From Oehlia diaphana (lineage: Eukaryota > Glomeromycota > Glomeromycetes > Glomerales > Glomeraceae), in assembly GCA_003833135.1 (NCBI GenBank), contig QZLH01000445.1, positions 17,624 to 81,623 of the forward strand: a stretch of 64,000 nucleotides of DNA, written 5' to 3'. The notes under the pieces are model-generated. The model was not told the origin of the DNA, did no database searches, and worked only from the letters and a program-made list of their open reading frames with translations. Each line of letters begins with the position of its first letter. The stretch's first letter is position 1. Made by a program: the position numbers and the translations under genes. Positions 1 to 12,021 of the stretch are shown piece after piece.

Positions 1-439
1 GTACAATGTTGAGGATACCATATGTGCTAATGTACGTGGTTCAATTTCGCGTTCTTCACTTAATTTATACATATTGATTTTAAAACGAAACCTTTCTGAT
101 CTATTAAAAGTAAAAAAAAATGTGTTTATATAAATATATTACTAAGAAATTGAACTGAAATGTGAATATTATTTACAATGTTCGAATATCAGTAGCTAGA
201 CCAGGAAGTCCTATAAAAGTTTTATCTGTTGCGGGAAATACTTTTGGAAATTCAGTTGACACAGTCATCAATTGAACACCAAGGCGTTTATCAGATCCAA
301 TAGCAACACAATTCTTTCCGGCCATTGCGACTATCGCCCCACCATTATATTCCATAATCGACTATAATATACAAAATAGTACATTTCGTTAAAAAGAAAG
401 TCCAGCTTATATTTAAAGTTTAATAGAATCATTTACCAT
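1..439 (-). CDS. PUP3: 20S proteasome subunit beta-3 (5' part, truncated by window edge)
   Basis: Structural, non-catalytic beta subunit of the 20S core particle. Exons read 439-437, 361-177 and 100-1 and continue off the left edge. The first coding exon is just ATG, followed at once by a GTAAAT donor; the next exon starts after TATAG with TCG ATT ATG, giving MSIMEYNGG, which matches the MSIM.YNGG start of PSMB3 family members. The body shows GKNCVAIGSDKRLG and GLATDIRTL, and exon 3 continues in phase (SERFRFKINMYKL, then EREIEPRTLAHMV), all typical of beta-3. There is no propeptide with a catalytic Thr, as expected for this subunit. It is divergent from PDRG1, with about 130 bp between the two start codons. 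Identity is secure; only the C-terminal half is missing. Confidence 0.93.
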
Positions 440-569
440 GGTGTCTAAAATATTTCAAAAAGAACAAGTTAATAGGTTAAGTTGCAAATGTCAAAAAAAA
501 AAATCTTTGATATGCATATCAGTACTACGTTTATGATTACGTTTTTTTTTCAGATAGCAATTTTATCCA

Positions 570-1199
570 ATGGAATATATTCCAAGTATTTATATAATTG
601 TTATTCAATTTCTTTTTATTTTATTATTAAACGTTATGGTTAAATAGATTTGTTACAATTTAGTTCTTACTGAGCGCGAGCGCCTAGCTGAAGATATTTT
701 AACAAACAAGCAATTGGTAATTAAAAATGTGCTTCATTTTAAACTTAGTTACACTTGCCTAATTACAAATTTTTTGTTCAAGGCTATAGATTATGATAGA
801 ACAAGAAACACTAATAGAGAAGCGTTAGCTAAACTTAAAAAAGAACCTTTAAATTCTCAAAAAAATGTATGGGTAAATCTGGGAGACTTCTTTGTTAAGC
901 TGGAAAAAGATAATGTAAAAACATATATAGAAAAAGGTAAAAGGTTATTATGCTCTTTTTTTACAATTCTTTCGTAACATGGTCTGAATATAACGAATAA
1001 TTCTGTATAAATAGATCAAAAGAACCTTGAAAAAGAAATTTCTTCATTAAGAGATACAATAAAACAAAAAACTATGGAATTAGAAAAATTAGAAACTGGC
1101 GAAATTAAAAAAATGAAAGGATTCGAATTACGTGGAATTACTGCTAATGATTTATATAATATCACTGGTGTTAATAAAGAATTTGGATTTGATGAATAA
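570..1199 (+). CDS. PDRG1: PDRG1-like prefoldin-like subunit
   Basis: Small coiled-coil protein of the PDRG1 family, which in animals is part of the prefoldin-like module of the R2TP/PAQosome co-chaperone. Exons 570-585, 664-716, 783-936 and 1015-1199 join in phase. Diagnostic segments are RLAEDILTNKQ, DYDRTRNTNREAL, a middle GDFFVKL segment, IEKDQKNLEKEI and a C-terminal KGFELRGI, which align along the whole human protein. The start is the least certain part: ATG 570 gives a short N-terminus (MEYIP then ILTERERL). An upstream ATG at 438 could add an exon (438-467) joined to an acceptor at 558. The gene is convergent with BUB1, with about 220 bp of AT-rich sequence between the stop codons. 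Confidence 0.85.
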
Positions 1200-1421
1200 T
1201 TACTTTAATTACTTGTTACTGTATCATATTTCATCGGCAATCAAGGGGGAATTTATCATGCTTTAATCAAAGACTATAATTTTAATCCACTGATTTATCA
1301 TTTTTTTGTTTTTGTTGTTGGATTAATTAAATTTATTAATAATTTAGTGAATAAACTCTCATTTGATATTTGACAATATTCAAAAATGAAACATACATTA
1401 TGTGCATTACTAAAATTCATT

Positions 1422-4400
1422 TTACCGATTCCTTTCTAATTTCTTCAACATTCCAATTAAACTTTTTCCATTTTTTTCGCAATTCTGTATTAGATACTGT
1501 TCAAATTCCTCACGAATATTTTTTAATTGCTGTGTAATTGGCATTTGACCATCTTTCGTCACCAATAAAGGATTCAACAACAAATCAAATAATTTTTGCC
1601 AAAGCTCTCCTTGCCAATATCGTTTAAATGAAAGTATTGGTTTATATTTCTTCACTGCCATTGTCGCTGGTCCAGACATAAAAGTATTTGTTTCTACTAA
1701 TACTGGAGTAATTTGCATATATCGATTATGCAGCATGCAGTGTACTATACCAGCCAATCCATAATAATCAGCCTGCCATTTCCAAGGCCTACCTTCACGC
1801 ATTTCAACGCAATCTTGATCATCAGTCACCCACTCAGCGATAAATTTCATATCGTCTGGAAATAAAGTCACATCAATAGAACGCCCAAAATCAATTATTT
1901 TGATTCCTTTCTTTGACCATCCATTCGCACCGGATGGGTCATATTGTATATCCCACTCTTCTACCGGTTCTAATCTCAAAAGGCAGTTATCAGCTTTGAT
2001 ATCACCGTGTATTATTCCGGCTTCGTGAATCGACTCAATTGTTTTCAATAGTTCTATTGTAAAGAAAAATACCAAAAGTTCGTCTAACTGTGTATTCTCC
2101 CTTTTAGCTCGATTAACGGCATCCAAAATCGTTCCTTGATGAACAAATTCCATCACCATATAACTTTCATTCTTGTAATAATACAATGAATGTACAGAAA
2201 TAATTGAATCAATAGTTGGGGAGTTGATTCTTTCTTGCAGTTTACGTATAATGTAAAACTCCAAGGCACTTGAAGGTGTTTCACTCTTTAATGCACGTGA
2301 TGATTTCTTTTCGTTTTGGTTAACTGCATAATCTTCTGTGTCCAAAACGAGATAGACTTTGCCAAATCCGCCTTCTCCGATTTTTTGGCGTATAAGAAAT
2401 GAATCATTAAAGAATGTAACGGGTTCTTCAATGTTTACTAAAACATTTGTACATCGTCGGCCTTGTGTGTCCCAGCAACGTGCAAGTTTCTCTATTTTTG
2501 ATCCATTATTGCAAGTCTGTTTTCGAGCGTCATAAAATCCTTTATAATGATTTAATGGAGGTTGTAAAGCGGCTAAAATTTGTTCTATAACTTTGGGATC
2601 AATTGGATTACATGGATTCGAAAGCTTTGGAAAAGCAGGAGGTTCTAGCATGTTCGATTCGTGATCTACTGCTGTTAATTTCATTGGAGATGCCAAATCA
2701 AGCTTAATATCATCGACTCTGGGTGTATTTATAAAAGATCTTACATTCATAATATTAAATTCTTCGGAAGTATAAAATGGAGTAGTCTTATACTCATGAC
2801 TTGTTTCTTGTATTGGCGTCATAGGGTCAAAGAACTTCGCTTTATTTTCACGGTTAATTAAATCTAGTGATGTACTGTTCACATCATTTTCTTGATCATT
2901 TACCTTACATCCGTTCGTTCTTGAAGGGGTTTGATGGTAACCAGATTGTGTTGTTTGATATACAGTGGAATTTGAAGTCGTCTTTTCATCATCATCATCA
3001 TTATTATTTTGAAGGTCTTTTAATGGTTGAGTAAAAGTAAACATTTCTATTATGTCTGATAAAGCAGCCCTTGTACATATCGTGGGAGATGGCTTTTTCT
3101 CAATTTTTTCTACATATGAAGCTAGGATTTGCCGTAAGAAATTGGATTAGAAACATATCAATTGCAAAGAGTAAATAATTTAAAACCTACGTGTTGGACT
3201 TGTCTCGTGAATTGGTACACTGAATTCTGTAACCTTACTTTCTCTTTTTCCTAACTTCTCTTCGACCTTTTCACTGTAATTACTTTCAAGATACCCCAAA
3301 GTTTTAGCTCTCTTTTCTTCAAAGGAAATTTCTTCGCCATTTTCATCATAAAAATTATCGATTTTTACATAACATTTTTCTTTCGGCCCTAATTCGTATC
3401 GTTTAGCTTGTTTTTTCTCTTGAGAAACCGAAGATGTAGGCTGTGGTTTGTTACTATTTTCATTCTGCGAAAACTGACTTGACTTTGTTTGAGCTATATC
3501 CGAAGTTATTTCATGTTTATTCTGTATATCCACTAACTTTTTAAGAGCTTCCGTCAAACAATTGTTTTTATTATTCAATGACTGTATTTCAACTTGTTCA
3601 GTAGCTTGACGAATATTTGTTGACGAATTTGAACTACATTCAATTGACTAAAAAAAAACCAGTATAAACGTAAAATTAACAGATCAAGGCATTGACGTAT
3701 GATTTTTCTGTATACCTTATCGTGATAAATTTCAAGCTTGGCCGCCATCGGGGCGTGAAACTTTTTATTTTGAGGCAAAGTTACGCCTTTCCATTGTTCT
3801 GCTTCTTGAATATCTTCTTTTTTCCTAGACAAATAAGTTCCGTAACTATTCCATATTGAAGTTTTATTATTTGTGGATGACAAAGCAGAATTCCCTATTT
3901 CGCCATTAGGATCGTAGAAGATGTTTAATTTTTCATTGTTGTCGGAAGTGCTAATTTGTGAACTTGCACTCTCAATGTCGGAGACAGTATATGAAGTAGG
4001 ATTCCTTTGATGGAAAACATTCATTGGCTGTGATCGGGTAGAAGATGAGGAAGATTTAGAACCAAGAATTGTTCGTGAATTTAGATTCAATTGTTGCGGT
4101 ATTGGTGGTGTTGGTATTGCTACAGTATTGGTGTTAAGGTTTACATCCATTAACGTCATACGCGTTAAAAATTGTTTGTAGCGTTTATTCAGACGTTCAA
4201 GCGGTTGTGCTCCACGGCTTATTCCCGTTTCATAGATTTCGTTTGCTTCTTTATAGCTTTCATTTTTATTAATATTTTTAGTCTTTATCAATTTTTAAAT
4301 TATAAAGAACAATATCTTACCATTTCATCGTTTCCATTATCTCAGCATATTCTTCATAAAAAGTGGCCAGGTCTAAGCCAATTCCATTAGATTTCAAGAA

Positions 4401-4865
4401 TGCGAAAAGTTCTTTATGTTTTCCAACATGTTTCGAATATTGTAGCCAGCATCTTAAATATCTAGGATCGTTTTTATATCGAGCATCATTTACAAACTTA
4501 TTTGATGCGATCTCCAGAAGTTGACATACTCTTGAATGAGGACCAAATGCTTGCGGATAATTCTCCATTGTCCATTTTATGTAACGATCATACACGTCAA
4601 AGGGATCATCAAGTTCATCAAGATTTTCAAGCTCTGCATTAAACTTATTATTGCCAACTTGAAGTTCTGCATTACGCGTGGAAGGTTCACTTGAAAATAT
4701 CTGAGATAAGGTAGCGGCACTTCTACCTTGCTTTATTGGTAATATATTCTCTTTTTGATGTTCAAATGAAGAGAACTCTGGTATAAGTTTTTGTTCATTT
4801 GATAAATATTCTTTACTATTAACCGGCTCGGGTTGGGCTGTGCTAACAATTTGTTTTCGGTCCAT
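1422..4865 (-). CDS. BUB1: Mitotic checkpoint serine/threonine kinase BUB1
   Basis: Spindle-assembly-checkpoint kinase acting at kinetochores with BUB3. Four exons (4865-4321, 4256-3716, 3647-3191, 3121-1422) join in phase to about 1080 residues, close to human BUB1. Domains in order: the Mad3/BUB1 TPR region at about 60-200 (DPFDVYDRYIKW, LRCWLQYSKHVGKHKELF, then NEIYETGISRGAQPLERL); a BUB3-binding GLEBS-like motif near 466-476 (GEEISFEEKRA); a conserved KPSPTICTRAALSDI segment; and a C-terminal kinase domain. The kinase has a glycine loop IGEGGFGKV (about 762-770), a catalytic HGDIKADN (HGD rather than HRD, as usual in BUB1) and DFG in IIDFGRS. A simple Asp run follows the third intron. It is divergent from WBP4 over about 245 bp. 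Confidence 0.95.
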
Positions 4866-5110
4866 TCTGTACTATTCAAAGAAGGGTTTTGACAAAGATA
4901 TTAGACATTAATGTATTTAAATATGTGAATATGAGAATATTTAGTATTTCTGGTTGTATATTACGTCACGCGTTGTTTAAGCCAAGCCACACCGATGACA
5001 AAATAGTGACGTGACGAATATGAATCAGCTGTACCACATTAATTAGTTAATCAAAAGGAAGAGACATAAGTCGTTCTAATTGTTTAATTCCTGAAAATTT
5101 AATTTAAAAA
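4866..5110. promoter_or_regulatory. BUB1/WBP4 shared divergent promoter
   Basis: This 245 bp lies between the BUB1 and WBP4 start codons. It contains ACGCGT (4968-4973), the MluI cell-cycle-box core, inside TTACGTCACGCGTT, and TGACGTGACG about 35 bp later. Promoter function is inferred only from the head-to-head arrangement. ACGCGT also occurs in coding sequence of this window, so the site alone proves little. Confidence 0.4.
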
Positions 5111-6061
5111 ATGTAAGTTGAGTTTATGAGTTTACAACTGTATGATACACACTTGAGCTTGATTTTATTATTGATAATTTAATGCTTTTCTTTACAGGTC
5201 AGAGTACTGGGTATCACAACAAAAGCATTGGTGCCAATATTGCCGCATTTATATTGCGGACAATAAGCCCGTAAGAATTGTTTCGATGTAAGATTTATTC
5301 TATAACATTTAAATTACTTATATATTCCATATTTTTTAGAGCCGCACAATGCATGAACAAGGCAAAAAACATAAAGAAAATGTTGAAAAATTTTTACGTA
5401 ATATTCGTCGTAAAGATCATGAAAATCGCAAAGAAGAAGAAAAAACTAGACGAGAATTAGAAAGAATTGAAAGGGTAGTAATTTTTCAATTTTTGTCTTT
5501 TCTCGAGAATAATATATTAACATTATTAATTTTTTCGATGATTAGGCAGCAATGAAACAATATAAAAAAGATATCATACTTGAAGTTCCGGGAGCTTCAA
5601 TTGCTTCATTAAAGTCTACTAGTAATACAAATGCTCCGCCCGTTATAAGTTCATTCAGTGAACATGATGTTATATATGCAGATTCAACGACAAATTATAC
5701 CGAGTTAGCAGAATTAAGTAAAAGTAGTAAAAGTGCTGATGGGACTGAAGCTGTTATAGGGGAGTGGAGACCCGTAACTCCCCCACCTGCTCCTCCAGCT
5801 GCTCCTTCAGTAAACAATGCATTAGAGACCGATCAAGGCAACAATACATCAACATCTCAAGAAGCAATTCTTCAAGACGATGAGGAAGATGAAGATCCAG
5901 ATGATTTGAGGAATTTTAAAGTAGTCGAAAAAACATTTCCATTGGATGATCAAATACCTGAAGACATTTTAAAGGATAATAATTCGGGTAAAGTTACTTT
6001 TAAGAAAAGAAAGCTTGCAAGCCAATCTAATACAAGAAATATTAGGAAAAAAAAATGTTGA
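5111..6061 (+). CDS. WBP4: WBP4/FBP21-like spliceosome-associated zinc-finger protein
   Basis: U1-type zinc-finger protein of early spliceosomal complexes. Exons 5111-5112, 5198-5270, 5340-5474 and 5546-6061 give about 241 residues. The start codon itself is split: AT before a GTAAGTT donor and G after the CAG acceptor, giving MSEYWVSQQKHWCQYC, which aligns with the MADYW...FCDYC start of WBP4. The matrin/U1-type finger reads C-x2-C-x12-H-x5-H (CQYC...MHEQGKKHKENV), followed by a basic/acidic coiled coil (RRKDHENRKEEEKTRREL) and AAMKQYKKDI. The C-terminus has a Pro-rich GEWRPVTPPPAPP stretch and an acidic run. The tandem WW domains of the longer human protein are absent, so this is a short, WW-less form. 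Confidence 0.88.
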
Positions 6062-6156
6062 TTATAGTGTAATTTATTATTTACTATTTACATGATTAAC
6101 AAAATTTAATTAAATTTTCATAATTTTTTTTAAGATAATATATTAAATTTAATAAA

Positions 6157-6612
6157 TCATGAAAAGAATCCCTTTATTATAGCAAGAACTTTCTTTTCAA
6201 CAAAAGAAAGCATCATTTGATCTGTGCTTGGTGGTAAATTGATGCTGACAAAGAATTGTTTATTAAACTTAGTAGCTAAACGAAAAATAGTTTAGTATCT
6301 CAAAATCTCAAAAATATAAATAATAAATAATATTTAATTTTTCTTACCAAGTCTTTGTCCAAGCTGCTTTGAAGTTTCATCCACATCATTTGAAAGTACA
6401 GTTGTTCCCGATGACGACGAAGTAGAACTATTATTCCGTAAAGGTGAAGGCATAGCAATCGCCAAATTTCCTAGTATTTCGTTTCCTTCGGAACCAATCC
6501 ATATAAACACGGAATCTTGAAGGATTGTAAGTTGAAAATGTATTTGTTGTGAAAGAAATAAATGACTAAAAGTATGAACTTGAAAACGTGGAGTAGTAGC
6601 TTCAGATAGCAT
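6157..6612 (-). CDS. PSMG4: Proteasome assembly chaperone 4
   Basis: Assembly chaperone that, paired with PSMG3, helps build the alpha ring of the 20S proteasome. Two exons, 6612-6348 and 6275-6157, give 127 residues, the usual size. Recognisable family segments are IHFQLTILQDSVFIWIG, GNLAIAM and, across the splice junction, LGQRLG joined to ATKFNKQFFVSINLP, which correspond to VHFHV..DSLFLWVG, NLAVAM and LAQRLARKTNKQVFVSYNL in human PSMG4. It is divergent from the condensin gene, with about 190 bp between start codons. Confidence 0.9.
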
Positions 6613-6804
6613 TTCTTAAATCTAGATAAAGAAATGAGGAAAGTTTAATTGAATCATCTTTCACTCCACGTGATTTGACGAAATAATTTAGTCACGTGAA
6701 CTCGCCTTTTACATAGGTAATTGCGTCACAACACAAACGCGTTTTTTATACAAAATACGAAATATTCAGAACGTATCATTCCTTATATTATAAACGATTG
6801 AAAC
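6613..6804. promoter_or_regulatory. PSMG4/NCAPH shared divergent promoter
   Basis: This 192 bp lies between divergent start codons. It carries ACGCGT at 6737-6742 inside AAACGCGTTTTTT, plus CACGTGA and TCACGTGA motifs near 6667-6698. Function is inferred from position only. Confidence 0.35.
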
Positions 6805-9467
6805 ATGCCTATTACATCTTTTGATACACCAAAACGTCGTCATTCATTCGGATCTTCGTTAAAAAATGCCAAAGATACGAATATTCCCTTGAATGACGAC
6901 GCTTCTGAAATCCGGTCTCGTAGAAAATCTGCTGCAAACTCAATGCGGAGCCCAACAAATTTTTTGGGAAGTAATGTTTCTCCTGTTAGAACCTTCGAAA
7001 GAAACGCGCCTAGACCTTTGGAAGTCGTCGCTCCCATGCCTATAATACCCACCGAACAAATGTATATCAATTTTGAGGAATGGATGAAACTGGCAACGGA
7101 TAATGTATGTTATCTTTATATCATTTCGCGTAAATTTATCTGACACAGAAATTTTTTTACTAGAAAATTAATGCTAGCAATAGCTGGAAGCTTGCTTTAA
7201 TTGACTACTTTCATGAAATGTCATTATTAAAAGAGGGAGATTCAATAAATTTTCAAAAGGCTTCATGTACTTTGGATGGATGCGTAAAGATCTATACGTT
7301 ACGTGTTGATTCTGTCGCAACTGAAACAGGGAAACTTTTGAGTGGATTAGCCAGTAACTCCAGTTAGTCATTTTTTTTGCATCTTTAATTTAAATCTTAA
7401 AATTTCTTAATTGCTCATATAATTTTGAAGGGGATAACAATGAAGACGACGATAGAGATAGTGAAGATGCTGATCCGGAAAGGCATACTCGTAAAAGGGT
7501 TAATAATAATATAATATAAGTAGTTATAAAAATTAAATATAACATACTAATAATTTGAAATATTTTTATCTGTAGAATACAAGATCGGAAACGACACTGG
7601 TCAAAGATTATAATTCATTAACTATAAAGAAATTTGACTTGGAATTTTCAATTGATCCCCTTTTTAAAAAGACTTCTGCAGATTTTGATGAAGGTGGTGC
7701 TCAGGGTTTATTGTTAAATCATTTGTCAGTTGATACAGATGGTAAAATAATATTTGATTCAAGCGATGCTATACCGGATGAGGATAACGACAGTAGAATA
7801 GATACAGAAGACAATGAACCAAAAATTGAAATTTTCAAACTTCGCTGTAAGTATATATTTAATTATTCGAGCAATAAGTCTTAATTAGGTAATATTATTA
7901 ACGAATTATACTTTATAGCAACAAGGTATAACTTTGGACTTCATCAAATATTTAATAAGGAGATTTGTCCTTCATTGAGAAATTTCAAATTTTCAGGAGA
8001 TAATGTACTGGACTTTGCTTATGCTTCGACTGAATCGACTGAAACTGAAGGCGTTAATTATCCTGACTTATTTGTAAATGACAATGACAACGACTATGAC
8101 GATGCCAATATTAATATTAATGATATCTTAGGTGATAACTTAGATACAAACAATGATGTCTCGGAAGTATTCGATGAAGAAAACATAAATCCAAATGTAC
8201 GATTAACGGAAAAGGATTATGTTATGGCCATGATCAGTAACGAAAACGAATTGTTTTCTTACTTCGACTCTGCATTTTTGCGTAATTGGGCAGGTCCTGA
8301 ACACTGGAAGTTAAAGAAAGTTAATAAAAGTAATTAAATTTCCTAAGTTACTATTCTTTTTTTAGTGAGACTAAAATAACTTTGTTTCTTTTAAAGGGCC
8401 TACAGAAATGGGAGGAGGGACAAGAGAAAAGAAGAAGAAAGAACCAGTTTCTATTAATTTTATTGATTCGGAAGATTTGGATGAGCGAGTCATTTTTTCT
8501 TCTGGGGGAAGTATAATAAATGCGCCTAAATTAGCAGAGAGAGTATCACATAGTCATTTACTTCCTGAGGACATGCATTTTTCGTCTAAAAATTTACTTA
8601 ACTTATTCTTAAAACCTCAATTCATGGTAATTATTAATCTACTTAATTATTATGTTTCCCAATAATTTTAAGATATGATATACGCTTTGCTCTTTATCGT
8701 AGTTAAACCCAAAACGTCGATATGAAGCGCAACTTGACGATAGTAAGCACTTTTTGTATAAATTATTTAGTATAAATTTAATAAATTAAATAAAATTTTT
8801 ACGTTTATTATGTAGGGAATTTCTGGGCTGACAAAACTAATTATTCTAATGATCCAGTAGAAACGTCTTTTCCAGATTTTAGTAAGTACTATTATGAGTT
8901 TAAAAAAAATAAAAAAATAAAAAAAGATAATTTCCTAATCATTTAACTGATAAAATTTAGCGAATTATATGGGCGGAGACACCTTTTATAATGATGAATA
9001 TGACGACCAATTAGAAGAAGGTGAATTTGGAGATAATTTGGTAGCTCAGACAAAGAGGAATAAACCTGAGTTTGTCAAATACGCCAAGACAGCGAAAAGG
9101 ATCGATGTTAAAAAATTGAAAGAAAACATATGGAAAACATTAACCGACTGTACTGACTGTACTGACTGTGTAAGTAGATTTCTAATTATAATTATTAATG
9201 TGATTGGATTTAACAAACCTCCAAATTTTATAGCCCCAAGAAAATGAAATGAGATTATCAAAAAGACTTTCAATCGAAAATAAATCAAAAGAACTGAAAT
9301 TTACAAGAGTAATTAACAATCTTAAAAAGATCTACCCTCAAAAAAAAATGAAAGATATTTCAGTGTCGTTTTGTTTTATATGTTTATTACATCTAGCAAA
9401 CGAGAAGGGTCTTAATATAACAAGTAATGATCAATTATCGGAGCTATGTATTGATTTGATTGTGTAA
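6805..9467 (+). CDS. NCAPH: Condensin complex subunit 2 (Barren/CAP-H kleisin)
   Basis: Kleisin subunit of condensin I, needed for mitotic chromosome compaction. Ten exons (6805-7104, 7164-7362, 7431-7498, 7576-7846, 7919-8329, 8397-8626, 8703-8742, 8816-8881, 8961-9169, 9234-9467) all join in phase to about 675 residues. The N-terminal hallmark is NFEEWMKLATDN then KINASNSW and SINFQKASCTLDGCVKIY, followed by VDSVATETGKLLSGLA. The C-terminal winged-helix part has SFCFICLLHLANEKGLNI. Exons 7 and 8 are only 40 and 66 nt. Exon 9 ends in three copies of the tripeptide TDC directly at the donor (see findings). The middle is Asp/Asn rich. Confidence 0.95.
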
Positions 9468-9568
9468 TATATCAATTACAAAAATAAACAAAATATAAAT
9501 CACATGATTTAAATATTATATATTGTGCATGGATTGTTAATAGTTCTTTACATTTAATAAGTAATGCG

Positions 9569-11624
9569 ATGGGAATTTTAAGTGGTTCTCGTAAGTTAGA
9601 AGAACTTTTTACTAACACTGATGCTCTTCCAACCGAGTCTTCAAAAGCTCAGGTATTTTCAACATAAAGGAATTTGTTTGACACTCGTGATTATAGTTTA
9701 AGTTTATTTAATAATTTATACGCGATATTAGACTGATACTGAGGTATCAGTATACGAATTGTACAAAGATGCAAGAGACAAGAATTCGATAAACACGTAA
9801 GTATTGTTAAAATATTTCATTTTGAATTTACGTTTAACCATACTTTTTAATTATTATATTGTAGAATTAAGCTTAACAGAGGATCTCATATTAAATATGT
9901 AAAAGACGGTTTAAAAGGATTGCCTAGTTATCTTGTGGCATTGGATGCTAGTAAACCTTGGTTATGTTTTTGGATGTTATATTCTCTGGATATACTTGGT
10001 GATGAATTATCTCAAGATTTAGTTAAAAAGTACCATATCTTAGTATTTACATTTTGATGACTTTGTTGAAGAGATAATTCGCGTCACGAATGTATTTTAT
10101 TTATTATTTTTGTTCCTGTAGAGGTATTTCGACTATTACTAAGTTACAAAATCCCACCGGTGGATTTGGAGGAGGTCCGGGTCAGATATCACATGCCGCT
10201 GCCACATATGCAGCTATAAACGCGTTGGCGACTATAGGAACCAAAGAAGCTTATGATTTAATCGACAGGTCGACAATTTTGAAAATCAAAAATAAGTTTA
10301 CATTTATTTTATGATTTGAAATTTATTATTTATTATGTATATAGGGAAACCCTATATAATTGGTTTCTTAAATTGAAAAGGGAAGATGGATCGTTCGTTA
10401 TGCATGAGGGAGGTGAAGTTGATGTGCGGTAAGAAATTAGCATTTTATATATTTAAAAACGTTGGTTTATTATTAATTTATAGTATTTACTAGTGGGGCA
10501 TATTGTGTCTTATCTGCGGCCACGCTAACAAACTTGGTTACGCCAGAGCTGACGGCAGGAACTGCTGAATGGATTAAACGGTATCACAGTTTAAAGATGT
10601 CTAAAGGTTATTGAAGTGATCCTCTAATCCTTTAATTTTCGATTAGATGTCAAAATTATGATGGAGGAATTGGAGGTGAACCAGGAATCGAAGGACATGG
10701 CGGATACACGTTTTGTGGCCTTGCTGCCATGGAAATCATGGGAAAAACTGATTTACTTGATATTCCGCTGCTTTTGGTGATGTATTTCTTATTGTAAAAG
10801 GTTAAAGAATTCACACAAAAAAAATATTAAAGTATTTACTCAATTTAGCGTTGGGCAACCTCTCTTCAAATGCAATTGGAAGGTGGTTTTCAAGGGCGAC
10901 CGAATAAATTAGTTGATGGTTGTTATTCGTTCTGGGTTGGTGGCTTGTTTCCTTTATTGGAAGCGATAATGACAAGGAATCTTCTTGAGAAAGATGTGGA
11001 ACAAAGTAACTCCGAAGTTTCGAAGTATATTGGTACATGCTTATTAATCCTCATTGAAAACTTATTTAAAAATTTATTAACAATCTTTTCATTGATTTAA
11101 TTTCAGCTCAATCATTATTTGACAGAGGTAATTTTAATTACGTTTTCAATTTTTTTTTTATTTGTTTTGGCAAGAGCGATAATAACCAGTGATTAAATAA
11201 TATAGAAGCACTTCAAGAATACATCTTAATCGCTTGTCAAAGTCCTAAGGGCGGATTGATTGACAAGCCAAAGCGTGGTGCAGATCATTATCATACTTGC
11301 TATTGTCTTAGTGGACTTTCTACTGCTCAACATCATGTAATTTATGATTTTGAAAGAGCGAAAGGAAAAGATTTAGATTCAGGAGCCAGATCATTACTAT
11401 GGAAAGATGATGTTACAAATCGAATTGTACTAGGAGATCCAAATAATTTAATTGTAAATATTAAAACTTTATTACATAAAATTCTCTGGGTGTTATTTAC
11501 TAAGTTACTAATGTGTTTTATATACTTTGATTCCTGCTAGAATTCCACGCATCCAATTCATAATGTTGCTTTGCCTAATGTTCGAAAAATGATTGAACAT
11601 TTTTATGGGGAGAGAAACTTTTAA
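9569..11624 (+). CDS. RAM1: Protein farnesyltransferase subunit beta
   Basis: Catalytic beta subunit that attaches farnesyl to CaaX proteins such as Ras, with zinc bound in the active site. Eleven exons (9569-9652, 9732-9796, 9865-10029, 10122-10268, 10345-10428, 10494-10580, 10647-10776, 10849-11032, 11107-11127, 11206-11453, 11541-11624) give about 432 residues, near the human 437. The prenyltransferase barrel repeats are clear: GGFGGGPGQISHAAATYAA, DGSFVMHEGGEVDVR, GGIGGEPG..HGGYTFCGLA, EGGFQGRPNKLVDGCYSFW and GGLIDKPKRGADHYHTCYCLSGL. The zinc ligands (Asp and Cys of VDGCYSFW and His of DHYHTCYCLSGL) are present. Exon 9 is a 21-nt micro-exon. ATG 9564 runs into a stop at once, so 9569 is the start. 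Confidence 0.95.
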
Positions 11625-12021
11625 GAATGACCTATTATAATATACCATTTAATTCATTTAATTTAACCATGTAATCTTTTTATGTACATTATGTACAATA
11701 AATATGTTTTATTAAGAGTTTCATTTAAAGGTGTAAGTTTTTCCCTCAATTTACAATGCTCTATTTAATCCATAATATATATTTTATATATTTATATTAT
11801 ATATATTAGTCATTAAAATTTGATTTAAAAAAAACCATTTCAAAAACAATATAAATGAAAAAAAAAAAATCCACAATTTTTTCTTTCTACATAAATTTCT
11901 ACATAGTTTTATGCACTAATGATGCTAATTATATTTATATTTCATCATAAAAACCGACCGCTCAACCCATCCTGAAAATAACATTATTATATATATATAT
12001 ATAACTTTTTTTAACATGACT

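Noticed and set aside
4968..6742. ACGCGT (MluI cell-cycle box) in the BUB1 and NCAPH promoters as evidence of cell-cycle control
   Set aside because: The same hexamer occurs several more times in coding and intron sequence of this window, so two promoter hits are weak evidence. Kept only as a note in the promoter features.
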